Assembly (NCBI RefSeq): GCF_002699205.1
Contig: NZ_PABT01000020.1
Location: forward strand, 1-64,000
Origin: Allomuricauda sp.
GTDB lineage: Bacteria > Bacteroidota > Bacteroidia > Flavobacteriales > Flavobacteriaceae
Reading direction: 5' to 3'
DNA: 64,000 nt
Part shown: piece after piece, positions 55,461 through 64,000 of the stretch
Layout: each line of letters opens with the position of its first letter
Numbering within the stretch: position 1 is the first letter of the stretch
Notes under the pieces: model-generated
Told to the model about the DNA's origin: nothing
Seen by the model: the letters and a program-made list of their open reading frames with translations, nothing else
Databases searched by the model: none
Program-made: the position numbers and the translations under genes

Positions 55461-56725
55461 GACGCCAAATCAGGTGTCGCGAAAGACTTTTCAAAATAGG
55501 TAAAGTAAATCCCACCAAAAATGGTGATCAAAAAATATAGGGCCACGATAAAACTTCCCATTGAAAGGTAACTATCCATTCCAAACCAGTCATTCGTAAA
55601 ATAAATTAGGGTCAATCCCCCTATTCCACGAACCACTTCAATCCAAACTGCATACTTTTTACCATCCATTAAAGTGGTGTACCCGTATATTCCGATAAAA
55701 ATAAAAGCTCCGAACAACAACAAGCCATCAAAGCCGATTTCTGAGTAATTCGAGAACATAAACAGCATCAAAAAAGTGGTCACACTCAACTGAAAGAGCG
55801 AATAAGCTTTAAGTGAAGTAGAAGCTTCGGGCTGATACTTCCTGAAATTATACACATTCTCAATGATGGTGACGGGATATTTCTCGACCACGTCTTTTGG
55901 CCGCCAACCTGTGGGCATGAACCATATCCGTACCTTGTCCCAATAATTTTTGGTTCTCCATGCATCTTGCACCAATCGCCATAAATGTTGAAAATTGATG
56001 ATGATGGGATTCCACGTGTTTGCAGGTTTAAGCACACCGTATTGTGGCGGAACCTCATCCAATTCCTCCTGAAACGTGCCGAACATTCTGTCCCAAACGC
56101 AAAAAATCTGTCCAAGGTTCTTATCAATATACTCAGGATTAATGGCATGGTGGACCCGATGCTGCGAAGGGGTTACGATCACATATTCCAAAATCCCCAT
56201 TTTACCGATATGTTGGGTATGGTACCAAAATTGGGCAAATAGATGTATCGGCGCCAATATGGCTATAACTTTATTTGGCACCCCTAAAAGCGCTGCAGGA
56301 ATCAATAAAAGTGCATAATACCCCAATAAATTCGATATAGGTTGACGCAGTGCACAGGCCAAGTTGAATTCTTCGCTACTGTGGTGGATCACATGCTGAT
56401 TCCAGAAAAAATTAATCCGATGACTCAATCGGTGGTTCCAATAGCCGGCAAAATCCAAAGCAATAAACGCCACTACCCAAACAAGCCAAGTTGCCTTGAT
56501 CTCAACCAACGCCAAATGATCCAACAAAAATGGATAACTGACCAAAATAAGTACAAGTCCCAGAGAATCCTTCACCACGTTGGTCAACCCAGAGCTTAAA
56601 CTGCTCACGGTATCCATTAAATTGTGCTTTTGGTCTTTTACAAAATGCCCGTAAAGTATTTCTATGAGCACCAGACCAATAAAAAAAGGTGTGGCATATA
56701 ACAACGCCGTTGCATACGATTCCAT
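55457..56725 (-). CDS. Sterol desaturase/fatty acid hydroxylase family membrane protein
   Basis: The 422-residue protein has about nine TM helices and the His clusters of the family: WNHRLSHRINFFWNQH, HHSSEEFNLACALR, SQHRVHHAINPEYIDKN. The His ligate a di-iron site that hydroxylates or desaturates a lipid. The C-terminal extension beyond the catalytic domain adds several helices (LSVTTFLMLFMFSNY, LYFLITIFGGIYF), as in bacterial alkylglycerol monooxygenase-like proteins. Convergent with ACBP; overlap 4 nt. Confidence 0.9.
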   Translation of the reverse strand: MESYATALLYATPFFIGLVLIEILYGHFVKDQKHNLMDTVSSLSSGLTNVVKDSLGLVLILVSYPFLLDHLALVEIKATWLVWVVAFIALDFAGYWNHRLSHRINFFWNQHVIHHSSEEFNLACALRQPISNLLGYYALLLIPAALLGVPNKVIAILAPIHLFAQFWYHTQHIGKMGILEYVIVTPSQHRVHHAINPEYIDKNLGQIFCVWDRMFGTFQEELDEVPPQYGVLKPANTWNPIIINFQHLWRLVQDAWRTKNYWDKVRIWFMPTGWRPKDVVEKYPVTIIENVYNFRKYQPEASTSLKAYSLFQLSVTTFLMLFMFSNYSEIGFDGLLLFGAFIFIGIYGYTTLMDGKKYAVWIEVVRGIGGLTLIYFTNDWFGMDSYLSMGSFIVALYFLITIFGGIYFTYFEKSFATPDLAS

Positions 56726-56777
56726 TCCAATAATTTAAATTTTGTTCGATGCAAGAATGAGATTATGTGCCCTTAAG

Positions 56778-57617
56778 TTACTCTAAATTTTTAAATAACT
56801 GAATATCGTTGGCATCTGTTAAATCTGGAATATGTTCCGAACGGGGAATACAAAGTACACTTTTGAGATGTTCGCTTACCAAAATAGCCACCGCTTTGGG
56901 CAGTTCCTTTTCATCGCGTTCGGGGTCGATCGGGCAATTTTTCAAATAAGGATATATTGCCTCCCCCGAAAAACTAAAAATGTTCATGCTAACCCGGAGC
57001 TCACCGGATTCATCCCTATACTTGGGAACATCCCTTAAATCGGGTTTTTCAATTATTTCCCGTAAAAAGCCTTCAGAAGAAATATTCATAACAGCAAACT
57101 TTGCTATGCGCTCCTCTGTATACTCAAATCCCGAGCTTCCGTAACTGATCAACGCATGGGGAGCGGTTCGTTCCCTTCGCAGATCTTTTAAAGCACCAAC
57201 AGAATAGAGGTTGTCCCCGTTACAGACCGTGAATGTCGTCTGCTTCAATTCAGGATATTGATCTAAACATTGTTGCAGTGCATCCGCCGTACCCAATGGT
57301 TTTGATCTCCCCGCAGGGACATTTTGAACAGCCAGAAACACTTCAAGTCCAGAAGGAAGTCCCCCGTCCTTCAATTTTTGAAATGCTTGGTTTTCGGCAC
57401 TGGTAATCAAATAAAGCCGGGTATAGCCCGCTTCTACCGCATTCTGGACCAAATAGTACAGAAACGGTTTGCCGTACTTTCCAACGGGAATCAAACTTTT
57501 ATGGGGGATATTGTCCATGATGCCCTTATGGCCATCCTTGACTTTTAAACTTCTTTTCATTCGCGAAGACGCTCCGCCCACCATAATGATCAAACTCGTA
57601 TTCTCCATTGCGATCAA
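56778..57617 (-). CDS. Sugar nucleotidyltransferase-like protein
   Basis: The 279-residue protein has the NTP-transferase start IIMVGGASSRMKRS and PHKSLIPVG with the uridine/guanine loop, LGTADALQQ and VCNGDNLYSVGAL. Between the nucleotide loop and the catalytic Lys segment there is an extra stretch (LKVKDGHKGIMDNI). It would make an NDP-sugar from a sugar-1-phosphate. It overlaps the GHMP kinase stop by 4 nt, so the two are coupled, and that pairing suggests a sugar activation pathway. Confidence 0.82.
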   Translation of the reverse strand: MIAMENTSLIIMVGGASSRMKRSLKVKDGHKGIMDNIPHKSLIPVGKYGKPFLYYLVQNAVEAGYTRLYLITSAENQAFQKLKDGGLPSGLEVFLAVQNVPAGRSKPLGTADALQQCLDQYPELKQTTFTVCNGDNLYSVGALKDLRRERTAPHALISYGSSGFEYTEERIAKFAVMNISSEGFLREIIEKPDLRDVPKYRDESGELRVSMNIFSFSGEAIYPYLKNCPIDPERDEKELPKAVAILVSEHLKSVLCIPRSEHIPDLTDANDIQLFKNLE

Positions 57618-58666
57618 CTTGTTAATTCAACGGCATAAACCGCCTTTGCCCCCTTGTTCAAAAAGGCTTTTCTCACCTCATTTTCGGTAGCATCACCTAC
57701 CATGGCCACCATACAACCACCACCTCCGGAACCAATGATTTTAGTTCCAATAGCACCGGCACCCCTGGCTGCGTCCATCATCTCTATCATTTCATCCGGG
57801 GTATTTTTGATGAATTTTTGAAGAATGGTCTGATGTTGGTTCATTAAATCACCTAATTTGTGAAGATTCGGGGCTACCTTTAAAAGTTCATCCTTTGCTT
57901 CCAAGGTGATGTGATAATTATAAATGGTGGAATACCAATATCCTTGAAACTGTACCGGAACAAGACCCACATATTTTTCATAATCCTCCAATCGCACTTG
58001 CTCCAATACCAACTCGGGATGTTTTGCCTTGACGGCATCCACAGCTTTATTTGCATACACCCGGGCATTTTTCAAAACCTCCAAAGTTTTTTTGGGTACC
58101 CCCGACTCGGCCACCAAAAGTTTTCCCAACTTGGCGTTCAGACGACTACTTTCTCCGTTTTTGGTATCAATATAAATGAGCCCTTTTTGTGCGATGGTAT
58201 ATTGATCCATCAATCCACCGGGCTGATCAAAGAACAAAACTTCGGCCTCATACGCCCATCGGCCTATCTGATAATCCGAGATGGTTTCGGACCTGCCTTG
58301 CGTGGCCACCAAAAAACGAATCCAGGCTACCACCAAGGCTGAAGAACTTGACAATCCGGCATTGACGGGGATATTTCCAGAAATTTCTACATCATAACCT
58401 TGATCAAGTTGGAATCCCTGTTTCTTTACAACGGCCATAGCGGACCGAAAATAATCATCAGGTTGAACTTGCTCTAAGCCATCATCCAATGAGATGGACA
58501 ATTCTTGTTGTAGGTCCAAAAGTCGCAGAACATATTTCTTATCTGAATTTTGGGTCGCTTTTAAGTTAATGTACCGATCAATGGTTCCTGCAATGACCGG
58601 AAGTCCCAAATAGTCTTGGTGATCACCATAAAAACAGATTCGGGCCGGAACTTTTATCTCAATCAT
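57614..58666 (-). CDS. GHMP family sugar kinase
   Basis: The 350-residue protein has the GHMP pattern: an N-terminal substrate region RICFYGDHQDYLGLPVIAG (galactokinase-like but shorter than galactokinase), the ATP loop PVNAGLSSSSALVVAW, and IGSGGGGCMVAMVGD. It phosphorylates a sugar or sugar acid at C1; which one is open. It is 13 bp downstream of the GH109-like gene and overlaps the nucleotidyltransferase by 4 nt. Confidence 0.85.
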   Translation of the reverse strand: MIEIKVPARICFYGDHQDYLGLPVIAGTIDRYINLKATQNSDKKYVLRLLDLQQELSISLDDGLEQVQPDDYFRSAMAVVKKQGFQLDQGYDVEISGNIPVNAGLSSSSALVVAWIRFLVATQGRSETISDYQIGRWAYEAEVLFFDQPGGLMDQYTIAQKGLIYIDTKNGESSRLNAKLGKLLVAESGVPKKTLEVLKNARVYANKAVDAVKAKHPELVLEQVRLEDYEKYVGLVPVQFQGYWYSTIYNYHITLEAKDELLKVAPNLHKLGDLMNQHQTILQKFIKNTPDEMIEMMDAARGAGAIGTKIIGSGGGGCMVAMVGDATENEVRKAFLNKGAKAVYAVELTS

Positions 58667-58679
58667 TGGCGTAGTCTAC

Positions 58680-60068
58680 TTAGCTTATAATTTGCAATGG
58701 GGCTGTTTCTTTCCAATTGCCCCTGGTAAAATCCGGGAAAGGTTGCGGTGATCCCCCACTGGCTACCGAACGCTCACTTAATGGAGAGACAGCACTCCAT
58801 AGGCATCCTTCGTACACATTTTGGTCCAAGGGCAGCCCTTTTTGCAGGCATTCGACAATGCGGTACACCATAATCCCATCCATACCCCCATGTCCACTAC
58901 CTTTGGCCGCTTCATTCAATCTCTTGTACAATGGGTGATCATATTTTTCATAAAGTTTTTCGAGTTGTTCTCCTTGCACCCAGGAATGATGATCTTTGGT
59001 GATTCCTTCCACGCCCCCTTCCAGGGCAACACGTGTCGGAAAACCAGCCAAAACCCCTTTGGTTCCTTGTACCAGGTTCAACCGGGAATAAGGTCTAGGA
59101 CTGGTTTCATCCCATTGAACCATAATGGTCTTCCCAAAAACTGTTTTTATAATGGATGTATTTAGATCTCCCCCTTTAAAATCGAGTTGGTTCCATTTAT
59201 GGTCTGCTGGGTAATTTTTTTCTGCGTAAAGGTCACGCCCTCTTGCCGGAGTGGAGAAAGAGACCAAGCTGCCAAAGGTATCCTCCTGTCTGGCCAAACT
59301 CATGTATTGGGCAACAGGACCCAGGCCATGTGTCGGGTACAGGTTTCCGTTTCGATTGGCATAATGATGGGTTCTCCACGATCCCGTACCTCGCTCCTGT
59401 TCTTCCATTTGCCATCGCAATTCGTGAATATAGGCTGCTTCGCCGTGCAAGATCTCACCAATCATGCCTTCCCGACACATATTAAGGAACATCAACTCAT
59501 CCCTGCTATAGTTCACGTTTTCCAACATCATGCAGTGTTTTTGGGTGCGTTCGCTCGTATCCACAATATCCCACATATCTTGAATAGTGGTAGCGATGGG
59601 CACCTCTACGAAAGCATGGGCTCCGTGTTCCATGGCACCAATGGCCATCGGGGCATGATTTGCCCAGTTGGTGGCTATAAAAACCACATCGGGGCGGACT
59701 TCGTTGAGCATGGTCCTCCACTTTTCCTCATCACCCCAGTATTGAGCGATATTTTTGTGCCTGTTCGGGCCACTGGCTTCTTGCACCCATCGGGTCTTTT
59801 CCTTTACCAAATCCTCATAAAGGTCACATATAGCGACCACTTCGGTTCCTTCCAAAGCGGCAAAAAATTTGGCATGTGTTCCTCCCCTGGCCCCTACTCC
59901 TATGAATGCCGCTCGGACCCGGTCTAATTTAGGCGCTGCAAATCCGCCCATATAAATTGAAGAAAGTGGTCTTTCCGAATTGGCTTTTAAATAGCTTGGG
60001 GCAATGGTGACCGCTGCTGCGGTCAATGAAGTTTTTTGGATAAAACTTCTTCTGTTGAGGTTTTTCAT
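58680..60068 (-). CDS. Gfo/Idh/MocA family protein, GH109-like (Tat-exported)
   Basis: The 462-residue protein begins with a twin-arginine signal (NRRSFIQKTSLTAAAVTIAPS). It then has the Rossmann start RAAFIGVGARGGTHAKFFAA and the GH109 pattern: MMLENVNYSRDELMFLNMCR, WRTHHYANRNGNLYPTHGLG, YDHPLYKRL, SGHGGMDGIM and SVASGGSPQPFPDF. GH109 enzymes are NAD-dependent alpha-N-acetylgalactosaminidases. The periplasmic location with NAD already bound fits Tat export. It heads a unit with a kinase and a nucleotidyltransferase. Confidence 0.85.
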   Translation of the reverse strand: MKNLNRRSFIQKTSLTAAAVTIAPSYLKANSERPLSSIYMGGFAAPKLDRVRAAFIGVGARGGTHAKFFAALEGTEVVAICDLYEDLVKEKTRWVQEASGPNRHKNIAQYWGDEEKWRTMLNEVRPDVVFIATNWANHAPMAIGAMEHGAHAFVEVPIATTIQDMWDIVDTSERTQKHCMMLENVNYSRDELMFLNMCREGMIGEILHGEAAYIHELRWQMEEQERGTGSWRTHHYANRNGNLYPTHGLGPVAQYMSLARQEDTFGSLVSFSTPARGRDLYAEKNYPADHKWNQLDFKGGDLNTSIIKTVFGKTIMVQWDETSPRPYSRLNLVQGTKGVLAGFPTRVALEGGVEGITKDHHSWVQGEQLEKLYEKYDHPLYKRLNEAAKGSGHGGMDGIMVYRIVECLQKGLPLDQNVYEGCLWSAVSPLSERSVASGGSPQPFPDFTRGNWKETAPLQIIS

Positions 60069-60105
60069 AGGTGATTAAAGCATTGGTTTATCTGTTCCAA
60101 AGTAT

Positions 60106-60194
60106 AAAAAAAAGGAAAGGGGCTGTCCTAAAAGCTTGTTTTTGTCAACCTGAACCTGTTTAGGATGACGTTATACACTACTTTTTAGACAGCC
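60106..60194 (-). terminator. Composite hairpin after valS with a REP-like core
   Basis: On the minus strand GGCTGTCTAAAAAG pairs with CTTTTAGGACAGCC (13 of 14 positions), with a run of T after it (complement of 60106-60113). The loop contains GTCATCCTAAA/TTCAGGTTGAC (60144-60169), related to the palindrome in trpF. It probably ends the valS transcript before the GH109-like gene. Confidence 0.75.
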
Positions 60195-60228
60195 TCTCTC
60201 AATCTATCTGATGTATATAATACTTATA

Positions 60229-62853
60229 CTATTTCAAACTTGCCAAGCTTTTTTCCAAGGTCTCTATTTTCGCCTCGGCATCGGCAGCTTTTTTACGTTC
60301 CATGGCCACAACTTGCTCCGGGGCATTGTTCACAAAACGTTCATTGCCCAGTTTCTTTTCCACAGATTTCAAAAAACCTTTGGTATAGTTGAGTTCTTCC
60401 GTGATCTTGGCAATTTCTGCCTCCACATCTATGGCCCCACTGATTGGAATAAAATATTCGTTGCTCTTCACCCTAAAAGTGAGGGCTCTATCCAAACTGG
60501 AATCAACAACCTCCATTTTTGAGAGGTTTCCCAATTTTAATATGATGGCATCCATTTGTTTACCAATACCTTCGGTATTCAATACAAAAAGTTCCAAGGC
60601 ATCTTTTTGGGGTATGTTTTTCTCCTTTCTAATGGTCCGTATCCCGGATATCACCTCAGAAGCAAATTCAAAATCAGCTATCAATACGGAATCCACTTCT
60701 TTTACTTCCGGCCATCGGGACACTATTAACGCATCCTCTGGGGAGCGTTCGGCGATATGTTGCCAAACTTCTTCCGTAAGGAAGGGCATAAACGGGTGAA
60801 GCAGTTTTAGGTTTTCTTCAAAAAGACCCAGTACTTCATTATATGTGGTTTTGTCAATTGGTTTCTGATACTCAGGTTTTACAATTTCCAACAACCATGA
60901 ACAGAAATCGTCCCACACCAATTTATAGGTAGCCATTAGAGCATCGGAAATTCGGTATTTGGAAAAATGATCTTCAATTTCCACCAAAGTTTGGTTGAAT
61001 TTCGCCCTGTACCACTCAATTCCTTTTTGTGCGGCCTCTGGCTGTGGAATATCGGCCACCTCCCATCCTTTCACCAATCGGAATGCGTTCCATATTTTAT
61101 TGGCAAAATTGGCTCCTTGTTGGCAAAGGGCTTCATCGAACAATAGATCGTTTCCTGCAGCAGAGCTCAACAAAAGTCCCACACGGACACCGTCGGCTCC
61201 AAAATTTTCTATCAATTTTAGGGCATCGGGCGAATTACCGAGAGATTTGGACATTTTTCTACGTTGCTTATCACGGACCAATCCCGTCAAGTACACATTT
61301 TCAAACGGTCTTTTTCCTCTAAATTCATACCCTGCCATGATCATACGGGCTACCCAAAAGAACAAAATATCGGGTCCTGTGACCAAATCACTGGTAGGGT
61401 AGTAATAATTCACCTCTTCATTGTCCGGTTCCAATATACCCCCGAAAACACTGATGGGCCATAACCAAGATGAAAACCAGGTATCCAACACATCGGGGTC
61501 TTGACGTAGATCGGAGGCTTGGATATTCGGATTTTTGGCTTTTGCCAGTTTCAATGCTTCTTCCAGAGATTCTGCAACTACATAATCCTCTTTGCCATCT
61601 CCATAATAATAGGCCGGGATTTGTTGTCCCCACCACAATTGTCGGGAAATGTTCCAATCCCTGATGTTTTCCATCCAATGGCGATAGGTATTCTCAAACT
61701 TGGAAGGATATAGTTTTACATCCTTTGTTTTCAAAACGCCTTCAATAGCAGGTTTTGCCAAGTTTTCCATTTTCAGGAACCATTGATCTGAGAGTCTTGG
61801 TTCAATAACTGCTTTTGTTCGTTCGGAGGTGCCCACTTTGTTGATATGCTGTTCTGTTTTCACCAAATAGCCCTTCTCCTCCAATTCCTTCGCGATTTCT
61901 TCACGGACCACGAACCGATCTTTTCCTTCATAGTGGAGACCAAAAGAATTAAGGGTCGCATCTTCATTAAAAATATCAATCACTTCGAGATTGTGCTTAT
62001 CCCCAAGGTTTTTATCGTTCTCATCGTGGGCCGGGGTCACTTTGAGACATCCTGTACCAAATTCAACGTCCACATATTCATCCTCTATAATAGGAATTAC
62101 CCTTCCACAAATAGGTACAATGGCCTTCTTGCCCCTTAAATGGTGGTATCTTTCATCGTTTGGATTGATACAAATGGCGGTATCCCCCAAGATAGTCTCT
62201 GGTCGTGTTGTGGCGATGGTCACTTTTTCATCCGATCCTTCAATGGGATAGGACAAATAATACAATTTACCCTGACGCTCCTCATAGATTACCTCTTCAT
62301 CGGAAAGTGTGGTTTTGGCTTCAGGGTCCCAATTCACCATTCGGTACCCTCTATAAATCAAACCTTTATTGTACAGATCCACAAAAACTTTGATTACCGA
62401 GGCTGACATATCGTCATCCATGGTGAACTTGGTACGTTCCCAGTCGCAGGAACAGCCCAGTTTTTTTAACTGCTGCAAAATGACCCCTCCATACTCGTTG
62501 GTCCAATCCCATGCATGTTTCAGGAATTCCTCGCGGGACAACTTTGACTTGTCGATACCGTCAGCCTTCAGCTTGGCTACAACTTTGGCCTCAGTGGCAA
62601 TGGAGGCGTGATCCATTCCTGGTACCCAACAGGCATTTTTTCCCAAAAGCCTTGCCCTTCGGATAAGAACATCTTGAATGGTATTGTTGAGCATATGCCC
62701 CATATGAAGTACCCCGGTGACATTGGGTGGGGGTATTACTATGGTATATGGCTCCCTTTCATCTGGTTTAGAGCTAAAAAAATCATGCTCGGACCAGTAG
62801 GCATACCAGTGTTCTTCAACCCTTTTTGGGTCATATTTTGATGGAATCTCCAT
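60229..62853 (-). CDS. valS: Valine--tRNA ligase
   Basis: ValRS charges tRNA-Val. The 874-residue class I enzyme has [18 protein letters not shown] with the HMGH form of the HIGH motif, an editing domain ([13 protein letters not shown]), [13 protein letters not shown] and a C-terminal coiled coil ([20 protein letters not shown]). A 147-bp spacer upstream separates it from the divergent DUF1573 gene. Confidence 0.98.
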   Translation of the reverse strand: MEIPSKYDPKRVEEHWYAYWSEHDFFSSKPDEREPYTIVIPPPNVTGVLHMGHMLNNTIQDVLIRRARLLGKNACWVPGMDHASIATEAKVVAKLKADGIDKSKLSREEFLKHAWDWTNEYGGVILQQLKKLGCSCDWERTKFTMDDDMSASVIKVFVDLYNKGLIYRGYRMVNWDPEAKTTLSDEEVIYEERQGKLYYLSYPIEGSDEKVTIATTRPETILGDTAICINPNDERYHHLRGKKAIVPICGRVIPIIEDEYVDVEFGTGCLKVTPAHDENDKNLGDKHNLEVIDIFNEDATLNSFGLHYEGKDRFVVREEIAKELEEKGYLVKTEQHINKVGTSERTKAVIEPRLSDQWFLKMENLAKPAIEGVLKTKDVKLYPSKFENTYRHWMENIRDWNISRQLWWGQQIPAYYYGDGKEDYVVAESLEEALKLAKAKNPNIQASDLRQDPDVLDTWFSSWLWPISVFGGILEPDNEEVNYYYPTSDLVTGPDILFFWVARMIMAGYEFRGKRPFENVYLTGLVRDKQRRKMSKSLGNSPDALKLIENFGADGVRVGLLLSSAAGNDLLFDEALCQQGANFANKIWNAFRLVKGWEVADIPQPEAAQKGIEWYRAKFNQTLVEIEDHFSKYRISDALMATYKLVWDDFCSWLLEIVKPEYQKPIDKTTYNEVLGLFEENLKLLHPFMPFLTEEVWQHIAERSPEDALIVSRWPEVKEVDSVLIADFEFASEVISGIRTIRKEKNIPQKDALELFVLNTEGIGKQMDAIILKLGNLSKMEVVDSSLDRALTFRVKSNEYFIPISGAIDVEAEIAKITEELNYTKGFLKSVEKKLGNERFVNNAPEQVVAMERKKAADAEAKIETLEKSLASLK

Positions 62854-62995
62854 TTTTCGGTACAGTTTTTGTTTAATTGGACTGTGATTGGCTTTTTTGA
62901 AGGAACTAAATGTTAATTTTTCACTATTCTTCGCATGAGAACCAATCTTGAAATACGAAACAAAAATAAGTAACGTTATTCTATAACAAAAGAAT

Positions 62996-63027
62996 TTTGG
63001 ATGCAGGTATCAAAACATCTACATTTG
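62996..63027 (+). promoter_or_regulatory. Promoter of the DUF1573 gene
   Basis: TTTG (62996-62999) and TACATTTG (63020-63027) are separated by 20 nt, matching the Bacteroidota consensus. The start would lie at 63031-63035, after the track ORF's first ATG (63001), so the ATG at 63049 is the real start. Confidence 0.75.
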
Positions 63028-63048
63028 AAATTCACCCAAAAACCAAAA

Positions 63049-63435
63049 ATGATGAAAAAAACTGTACTCATGTTGTTTGTAGGGCTTTTATCCTTAGGGG
63101 TATATGCTCAGGAAACTGCTAAAATCGAATTTAAGAGCGAGACCATTGATTACGGAGAAATTGATAAAGGTAGTGATGGTGTCCGTGTCTTTGAATTTAC
63201 CAATACCGGTAATGCGCCCTTGGTGATCAGCAACGTTAGATCGACCTGCGGATGTACTATTCCCAAAAAGCCCGAAGAGCCCATTATGCCAGGCAAGACG
63301 GGTAAAATAGAAGTAAAGTACGACACGAACAGGGTCGGCCCGATACGCAAGGCCATTACGGTCACCTCCAACGCGGATACGCCCACCAAAGTTTTAAAAA
63401 TCAAGGGGACCGTAAAGAATCCAGGAGCTAAATAA
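63049..63435 (+). CDS. Exported DUF1573 protein
   Basis: The protein starts at 63049 (MMKKTVLMLFVGLLSLGVYAQ), a signal peptide that ends at Ala-Gln. The domain has the DUF1573 pattern YGEIDKGSDGVRVFEFTN, STCGCTIPKKPEEP with a Cys pair, and VKYDTNRVGPIRKAITV, an Ig-like fold of about 100 residues. The function is not known. The track start at 63001 lies upstream of the predicted promoter's start point. Confidence 0.9.
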   Translation: MMKKTVLMLFVGLLSLGVYAQETAKIEFKSETIDYGEIDKGSDGVRVFEFTNTGNAPLVISNVRSTCGCTIPKKPEEPIMPGKTGKIEVKYDTNRVGPIRKAITVTSNADTPTKVLKIKGTVKNPGAK

Positions 63436-63459
63436 TAAGAAGAAGAAAATTATACTTTT

Positions 63460-63494
63460 AGGTCCCAACATCCACTTGGATTTTGGGACCTTTG
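63460..63494. terminator. Bidirectional terminator between DUF1573 and the PDZ protein
   Basis: AGGTCCCAA (63460-63468) pairs perfectly with TTGGGACCT (63483-63491) with an inner TCCA/TGGA stem, and T-rich runs follow on both sides. The two flanking genes converge here. Confidence 0.85.
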
Positions 63495-63497
63495 TTT

Positions 63498-64000
63498 TTA
63501 ATCGTCATCAAAGACCTTTTTGAGAACAAAAGAGAACAACAGATCTTGATCATACCTTTCGATAAGCAATTTGATGCGCTTTCCTTCTTTATCGTTGATC
63601 ATTTTAAGGATTTCCTGTAGCTTATATTGGTGAACCCTTTTTCCGTTAACGGCCAAAATAACATCTCCCTCGCGCAAACCTGCTTCTGCCGCGGGACTTC
63701 CTGCACGAATAGCGGAAACCACTATTTCGGGCACCAAGCTTATCTTTGTTCTGTTCTCCATTAAAATTTTGACATTCCCGAATGAATTTTCCCCCTCCCC
63801 TTTGATAATTCCATTGACATCCGCAATACTTTCGGCAATGTAGCGAAGTCCGTTATGCTGTAGATCTATACCTGCCAGGTTATATTGAAAGGGTTCTTTG
63901 AAATTTCCGTTCTTTTTTAATGTAACCAGTCCCCTACCATAATCAAAGACCATATTGAATCGTTTGAGTACCTCTCCTCCCAAACTGCCGTTCCGATCTC
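63498..64000 (-). CDS. PDZ domain, retropepsin-like aspartic protease (C-terminal part; 5' end beyond the window)
   Basis: The frame stays open to the right edge; the track start at 63983 is an internal TTG. The visible part ends an aspartyl-protease-like domain (LGGEVLKRFNMVFDYGRG) and then a PDZ domain (RAGSPAAEAGLREGDVILAVNG). This pairing is the Bacteroidota retropepsin-like/PDZ family, probably exported. The catalytic Asp and any signal peptide are outside the window. Confidence 0.85.
   Translation of the reverse strand, partial: DRNGSLGGEVLKRFNMVFDYGRGLVTLKKNGNFKEPFQYNLAGIDLQHNGLRYIAESIADVNGIIKGEGENSFGNVKILMENRTKISLVPEIVVSAIRAGSPAAEAGLREGDVILAVNGKRVHQYKLQEILKMINDKEGKRIKLLIERYDQDLLFSFVLKKVFDDD

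Noticed and set aside
59187-59927. 246-aa plus-strand ORF opposite the GH109-like gene
   Set aside because: Shadow frame; the minus strand has a Tat signal and GH109 motifs.

Overview
The window looks like a chromosomal segment of a marine-type flavobacterium (Bacteroidota, Flavobacteriaceae; the genus is not certain, something near Allomuricauda/Flagellimonas would fit). The reasons are: moderately AT-rich DNA; promoters of the Bacteroidota form TTTG-N18-21-TAnnTTTG; almost no Shine-Dalgarno sequences except a perfect one before rpsU; DUF3467, DUF2851 and DUF1573 proteins; a thrombospondin-type-3 surface protein; and the gene order tRNA-tuf-tRNA(Trp)-secE-nusG-rplKAJL-rpoBC. I see no phage, insertion sequence, CRISPR array or defence island. 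Most of the window is core housekeeping DNA, and the unusual material is in the spacers, leaders and small repeats.

Layout. 1-600: 5' part of a secreted TSP3-repeat protein (minus strand, runs off the left edge). 995-3137: prfC and a small membrane protein. 3175-16748: a large minus-strand information-processing block (four tRNAs, tuf, tRNA-Trp, secE, nusG, rplK, rplA, rplJ, rplL, rpoB, rpoC, DUF3467). 16850-18433: hpf, a Xer recombinase and rpsU with a strong SD. 18483-26374: a minus-strand mix (acyl-CoA dehydrogenase, HhH protein, Na+/alanine symporter, K+ channel, PspC, DUF2851, rhodanese, two thioredoxin-fold proteins). 26454-28268: a marR-nitroreductase-yceI operon with a candidate operator. 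28288-35019: a complete trpEGDCFBA operon preceded by a Trp-rich leader peptide and attenuator. 35054-41848: M20 peptidase, HDG-like DNA glycosylase, PEP carboxylase, YaaA and an RluD-type synthase. 41851-43984: PASTA protein, ddl, coaD. 44192-48264: histidine kinase/response regulator pair and an M14 lipoprotein. 48257-50647: Nudix, pyrE, SRPBCC, birA. 50731-55460: rsfS-ftsH-LUD-cdsA-psd-ACBP, a protein-quality/phospholipid operon. 55457-60068: sterol-desaturase-like enzyme and a sugar cluster (nucleotidyltransferase, GHMP kinase, GH109-like Tat protein). 60229-64000: valS, a DUF1573 protein and a partial PDZ/retropepsin-like protein.

The best second-look signals are: (i) spacers inside the trp operon and the tRNA/ribosomal operon written almost entirely in a 7-nt rhythm whose polarity inverts near the middle; (ii) a palindromic REP-like element inserted in frame inside trpF, with a second version built into the valS terminator; (iii) a leader peptide with three consecutive Trp codons plus terminator, apparently transcribed from a nearly leaderless start; (iv) rpsU carrying a perfect SD in a genome that otherwise lacks them; and (v) promoters overlapping a terminator (tRNA operon), an operator palindrome (marR) or a divergent start codon (nudix/pyrE). 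All are read directly from sequence; function is inferred.
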